From contig PMUF01000223.1 of the NCBI GenBank assembly GCA_003167015.1, positions 15,025 through 24,472 of the forward strand: 9,448 nucleotides of DNA, read 5' to 3'. Both the position numbers and the translations under genes were made by a program. Source of the stretch: Chitinophagaceae bacterium. Its GTDB lineage: Bacteria > Bacteroidota > Bacteroidia > Chitinophagales > Chitinophagaceae. The first letter of the stretch is position 1. Each line of letters starts with the position of its first letter. Shown here piece after piece: positions 7,033-9,448 of this stretch. The notes beneath the pieces were generated by a model, which had not been told where the DNA came from, searched no databases, and saw nothing but the letters and a program-made list of their open reading frames with translations.

Positions 7033-8392
7033 AGTGATCGCTCCGCTATTGCTGTTGGCCCTCGCCATAGCCGCCTGTAAGGTGACCAAACCTTACCTCC
7101 GCCCCGACAACGTCGCCGGCAACGGCCTTTATCGCGATACTACCATCACCGACACCACCAGCATTGCCAATATACCCTGGCGGCAGTTCTTCGCCGACAG
7201 CCTGCTGCAAAATCTCATTGAAGAGGGGATGCGCAACAACCTGGATATCGGGATCGCCGTAGCGCGCATCCACGAGGCCGAAGCCAATTTCCGGCAAAGC
7301 AAAGAGGCCTTCTATCCCAGCCTGCTGGCCAACGCCACCGGCTCCCTCCAAAAAAATCCGGATGTGCCCTCCAGTCAAACCTATGAAGCCTGGCTCAGCT
7401 CATCCTGGCAGGTCGATATCTGGGGTAAACTGCGCAGCACAAAAAAGGCCGAGCTTGCCGCCCTGCTCCAAAGCGATGCTTATCGCCGCGACGTCCAAAC
7501 CCAGCTGGTCGCCAGTATCGCCACCGACTACTATGCCTTGCAGGCCTATGACGAACAGTTGCGGATCACCCTGGCCACCGTCGAGAACCGCCGGGAAGAT
7601 GTCACGACCACGCAAGCCCTCAAGGACGCCGATGTGCTGACGGGCGCCGCCGTCATGCAAAGCCAGGCGGGACTCTATTCCGTCGAAGTCACCATCCCCG
7701 ATATCCGTCAGAATATCCGCCAGACCGAAGATGCCATCTGTGTGATGCTGGGGCGTAACCCCGGTCCCATTGCCCGCGACAGCCTTTATGACACTCCCGT
7801 CAGCACCGACCTGCGCATGGGCCTCCCCGTTCAGCTGCTGGCCAACCGCCCCGACGTACAGGAGGCTGAGTTCCAACTGCGCAATGCCGCCGAGCTCACC
7901 AATGTAGCCCGCACGTATTTCTATCCTGCCCTCACCATCACCGGTGAAGGGGGCTTATCCTCCGGTACTCTCGCCCATTTCTTCGACGCCTCGGCCTTAT
8001 TCGGTAGCATCGTCGGCGGCCTCACCCAGCCCATCTTCCAGAACGGCCTCAATCGCCAGCGTCTCGAAGTGGCTAAAGGTGTGCAACAGGAATACCTCCT
8101 CACCTTCGAAAAGACCCTCCTCACCGCAGGCCAGGAAGTTTCCGACGCTCTTTTCAACTACCAGTCCGCCACCGATAAAACGACAACCCGCGCCAAAGAA
8201 ATTCATTTCCTCCAGAAAGCCGTCGACTATACGAAGGAGCTCATGAGGGCCGACGCCAAAGCCAACTACACCGACGTCCTCACCTCCGAACAAAACCTCC
8301 TGGCCGCACAGCTCGAAGGCGTCGACGATCGCCTTCAACAACTCCAGGCCGTCGCAACCCTCTATACCAGTCTGGGCGGCGGATGGAGATAG
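7013..8392 (+). CDS. RND efflux outer-membrane factor lipoprotein (NodT/TolC-like)
   Basis: This 459-residue protein is the trimeric exit duct of the tripartite pump. The signal ends in the lipobox IAAC with the lipidated cysteine at residue 22. Family motifs follow in order: IPWRQFFADSLLQNLIEEG near 54-72, NNLDIGIAVARI at 75-86, SSWQVDIWGKLR at 130-141, LLANRPDVQEAE at 275-286, GLTQPIFQNGLNR at 336-348, and the terminal SLGGGW at 453-458. The two similar halves (OEP repeats) lie at about 60-245 and 275-455, and length is normal. The start codon is inside the pump gene: ATG ACG ATG at 7013-7021 offers two in-frame starts, giving a 20- or 14-bp overlap with the pump stop at 7032. The second start gives the more typical MKLHK signal. 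The overlap points to translational coupling, which would keep pump and duct in step. It is the last gene of the operon. Confidence 0.95.
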   Translation: MTMKLHKVIAPLLLLALAIAACKVTKPYLRPDNVAGNGLYRDTTITDTTSIANIPWRQFFADSLLQNLIEEGMRNNLDIGIAVARIHEAEANFRQSKEAFYPSLLANATGSLQKNPDVPSSQTYEAWLSSSWQVDIWGKLRSTKKAELAALLQSDAYRRDVQTQLVASIATDYYALQAYDEQLRITLATVENRREDVTTTQALKDADVLTGAAVMQSQAGLYSVEVTIPDIRQNIRQTEDAICVMLGRNPGPIARDSLYDTPVSTDLRMGLPVQLLANRPDVQEAEFQLRNAAELTNVARTYFYPALTITGEGGLSSGTLAHFFDASALFGSIVGGLTQPIFQNGLNRQRLEVAKGVQQEYLLTFEKTLLTAGQEVSDALFNYQSATDKTTTRAKEIHFLQKAVDYTKELMRADAKANYTDVLTSEQNLLAAQLEGVDDRLQQLQAVATLYTSLGGGWR

Positions 8393-8411
8393 CCCCGGAG
8401 CCGCCGGCAGC

Positions 8412-8424
8412 CCGCGGTCCGCGG
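8412..8424. terminator. Small GC hairpin in the convergent gap, possible bidirectional terminator
   Basis: CCGCGGTCCGCGG is a perfect inverted repeat with a 5-bp all-GC stem and a 3-nt loop. It lies in the 34-bp gap between the stops of the efflux operon (8392) and the convergent secreted-protein gene (8427), where a terminator is expected for both. A second weak palindrome (CCGG, 5-nt loop, CCGG) is at 8395-8407. Neither is followed by a T-run on either strand, so this is not a classical intrinsic terminator. Confidence 0.3.
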
Positions 8425-8426
8425 CC

Positions 8427-8960
8427 TCAATAGACATCACTCCGATCCATAAATACCCCCCTGCCCTGTACCTCCACCGGTCCGAAGTAATAGCCCCATC
8501 CATCCGCCTTGATATATTCCGATTGGAATTTGACCCGCACTGAATCCGGCACTGCCTTCCCGTCCACCACAAACTGACGCCCATCCAGCGCAAACCAGCT
8601 AAAGCTATCCCTGTCTTTTACAATACTGTCCCGGATCATCTCCCCGACAATACTCCGTATGACCTGTCTGCTGCCTTCCACCGACGACGACGGATCGACG
8701 GGCATGGCCTTTTTATAAACGGGGGATACCTTATACTTCTTTGCGATCACCGGGTCCGGCCTGTCCTCTTCCAACAGCGCGGCCAGCAACTCGCGCGCGA
8801 CGCTTTCCGGCAGGGTCAGCGTCACCCAATGATCCCCTTTGTGCCTGCTTATTTTATACCTGGTCTTCTGGCCATCCTGCGCATACAGGGAGACAGGGAG
8901 GGCCCAACAGAAAAGCGCAATGAAAAAGGCCACTTTCAGCCGATTGTTCAGATGTTGCAT
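8427..8960 (-). CDS. Secreted protein of unknown function, 177 residues
   Basis: I do not recognise this family. The protein starts at the ATG at 8960 and has a clear Sec signal peptide: Arg7/Lys9, a hydrophobic core at 10-25 and a signal peptidase I site after LYA, residue 27. The cysteine in the core (18) does not form a good lipobox, so a soluble periplasmic or secreted product is likelier than a lipoprotein. The mature part of about 150 residues is charged, with no further membrane segment and no cysteine. Visible stretches are WVTLTLPESVARELL near 45-59, a helix-like RQVIRSIVGEMIRD near 98-111, and FVVDGKAVPDS with a following amphipathic helix near 130-150. It ends with GYYFGPVEVQGRGVF. 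The VDGK...PDS-helix pattern resembles, from memory, short segments of uncharacterised Chitinophagaceae secreted proteins and M56-peptidase tails, but that is weak. It lies 40 bp downstream of the hydrolase gene on the same strand and may be co-transcribed. Confidence 0.8.
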   Translation of the reverse strand: MQHLNNRLKVAFFIALFCWALPVSLYAQDGQKTRYKISRHKGDHWVTLTLPESVARELLAALLEEDRPDPVIAKKYKVSPVYKKAMPVDPSSSVEGSRQVIRSIVGEMIRDSIVKDRDSFSWFALDGRQFVVDGKAVPDSVRVKFQSEYIKADGWGYYFGPVEVQGRGVFMDRSDVY

Positions 8961-9000
8961 GGTAATTTTTCATATAAGACGCGCGAGCGGGGCTTTACCC

Positions 9001-9448
9001 TTATCCGGGATACCAGTTACGCAGCCGGACTTCGATATTCTTATTCCCGGCCTGCACCAGGTTTTTGAAGGCATTGACATCACTCAGCCCATTCTGGCCC
9101 CTGTAATGATAAGGATAGACGATTGTAGGTTTGAAAGCCAGCACTGCATCTGCGGCTTCATTGATATCCATCGTATAAGGCAGGTTCATACAAACAAAAG
9201 CCACATCGATGCCGGTGAGGGCACGCATCTCAGGAATCCCCTGGGTATCGCCGGAGAGATAGATCTTCTTCCCGCCGACACTCAATACATATCCATTGCC
9301 CCTGCCCTTCGGATGCCGGGGATCGGTCGTGCTGGCCGGAAGATTATACATGGGGATGGCAGCGATATTGATGTCGCCCTGGTCTGTATTGGCGCCGTTT
9401 GCCAAAATGACCAGCCCCGTCGTTTTATCGGCGGCAGGTAATTTGTCC
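9001..9448 (-). CDS. Metallo-beta-lactamase-fold hydrolase, C-terminal part (cut by window edge)
   Basis: The frame is open from the right edge to the stop at 9001-9003, showing 148 C-terminal residues. A TTG at 9405 could be read as a start, but coding sequence continues upstream of it (DKLPAADKTTGLVIL), so the true start is outside the window. The visible part holds the late metal-binding motifs of the fold: YLSGDT with the bridging Asp at visible residue 67, and YPYHYRG with the last His at 114. Between them, GIDVAFVCMNLPYTM and AADAVLAFKP match UlaG-like Lactamase_B_2-type hydrolases as I recall them. The HxHxDH motif would be off the edge. Such proteins are zinc- or manganese-dependent hydrolases of varied substrates, so the reaction cannot be named. 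Whether it has a signal peptide is not visible. It is the upstream partner of the secreted unknown protein, separated by 40 bp with no clear promoter or terminator in between. Confidence 0.9.
   Translation of the reverse strand, partial: DKLPAADKTTGLVILANGANTDQGDINIAAIPMYNLPASTTDPRHPKGRGNGYVLSVGGKKIYLSGDTQGIPEMRALTGIDVAFVCMNLPYTMDINEAADAVLAFKPTIVYPYHYRGQNGLSDVNAFKNLVQAGNKNIEVRLRNWYPG

Noticed and set aside
6502..7089. 195-codon open frame on the minus strand opposite the pump C-terminus
   Set aside because: It is antisense to conserved pump and outer-membrane-factor sequence, with low-complexity composition rich in Glu, Gln and Asp typical of reversed membrane-protein code.
8961..9000. Separate promoter for the secreted unknown protein in the 40-bp gap
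   Set aside because: No TAnnTTTG-like element or spaced TTG is present; only a short GGG/CCC pairing is visible, too weak to call a terminator or regulatory hairpin.
9403..9405. TTG as the start codon of the metallo-beta-lactamase-fold hydrolase
   Set aside because: The frame continues upstream to the window edge with plausible coding sequence, and a start here would remove the HxHxDH metal-binding half of the fold.
8839..9441. 200-codon plus-strand frame over the secreted protein and hydrolase genes
   Set aside because: It is antisense to the hydrolase, whose metal-binding motifs are clear, and to a gene with a good signal peptide. No domain is visible in the plus-strand product.

Overview
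The window looks like chromosomal DNA from a Bacteroidota bacterium, most likely a GC-rich member of the Chitinophagaceae. The evidence is a TonB-dependent receptor with an N-terminal carboxypeptidase-regulatory-like domain followed by a DUF4249 lipoprotein, a good match to the Bacteroidota promoter consensus (TTG, about 20 bases, TAnnTTTG), start codons without clear Shine-Dalgarno sequences, and efflux adaptor and outer-membrane components that both carry lipoprotein signals. Genus-level placement is inference.

Layout: bases 1-2574 (minus strand) hold a two-gene unit, a TonB-dependent receptor (2574 to 229) and, after 5 bp, the start of a DUF4249 lipoprotein that runs off the left edge. A 161-bp divergent control region (2575-2735) separates this unit from a plus-strand efflux operon at 2736-8392. 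That operon encodes a periplasmic adaptor lipoprotein, an HAE1-type RND inner-membrane pump and a NodT/TolC-like outer-membrane factor lipoprotein, with a 10-bp gap and then a 20-bp overlap. A 34-bp GC-rich gap (8393-8426) holds a small hairpin and ends the operon against two minus-strand genes: a secreted protein of unknown function (8960 to 8427) and, 40 bp upstream of it, a metallo-beta-lactamase-fold hydrolase cut by the right edge (9448 to 9001).

How the genes work together: the three efflux genes encode a complete tripartite pump. The RND protein would take substrate from the periplasm or inner membrane using proton motive force, the adaptor bridges it to the outer-membrane channel, and the channel releases substrate outside. 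No transcriptional regulator lies in the window. The receptor/DUF4249 pair sits at the outer membrane and probably imports or binds an unidentified ligand. Its divergent placement beside the pump may reflect shared control, but nothing in the sequence proves it.

There are no RNA genes, insertion sequences, CRISPR arrays, phage genes or long repeats that I could see, and no gene-free stretch above 300 bases. I did not find an obvious undescribed system. The points most worth checking are the divergent control region with its helically phased short repeats, the loss of most of the AcrB-type phenylalanine pocket in the pump, and the unidentified secreted protein.
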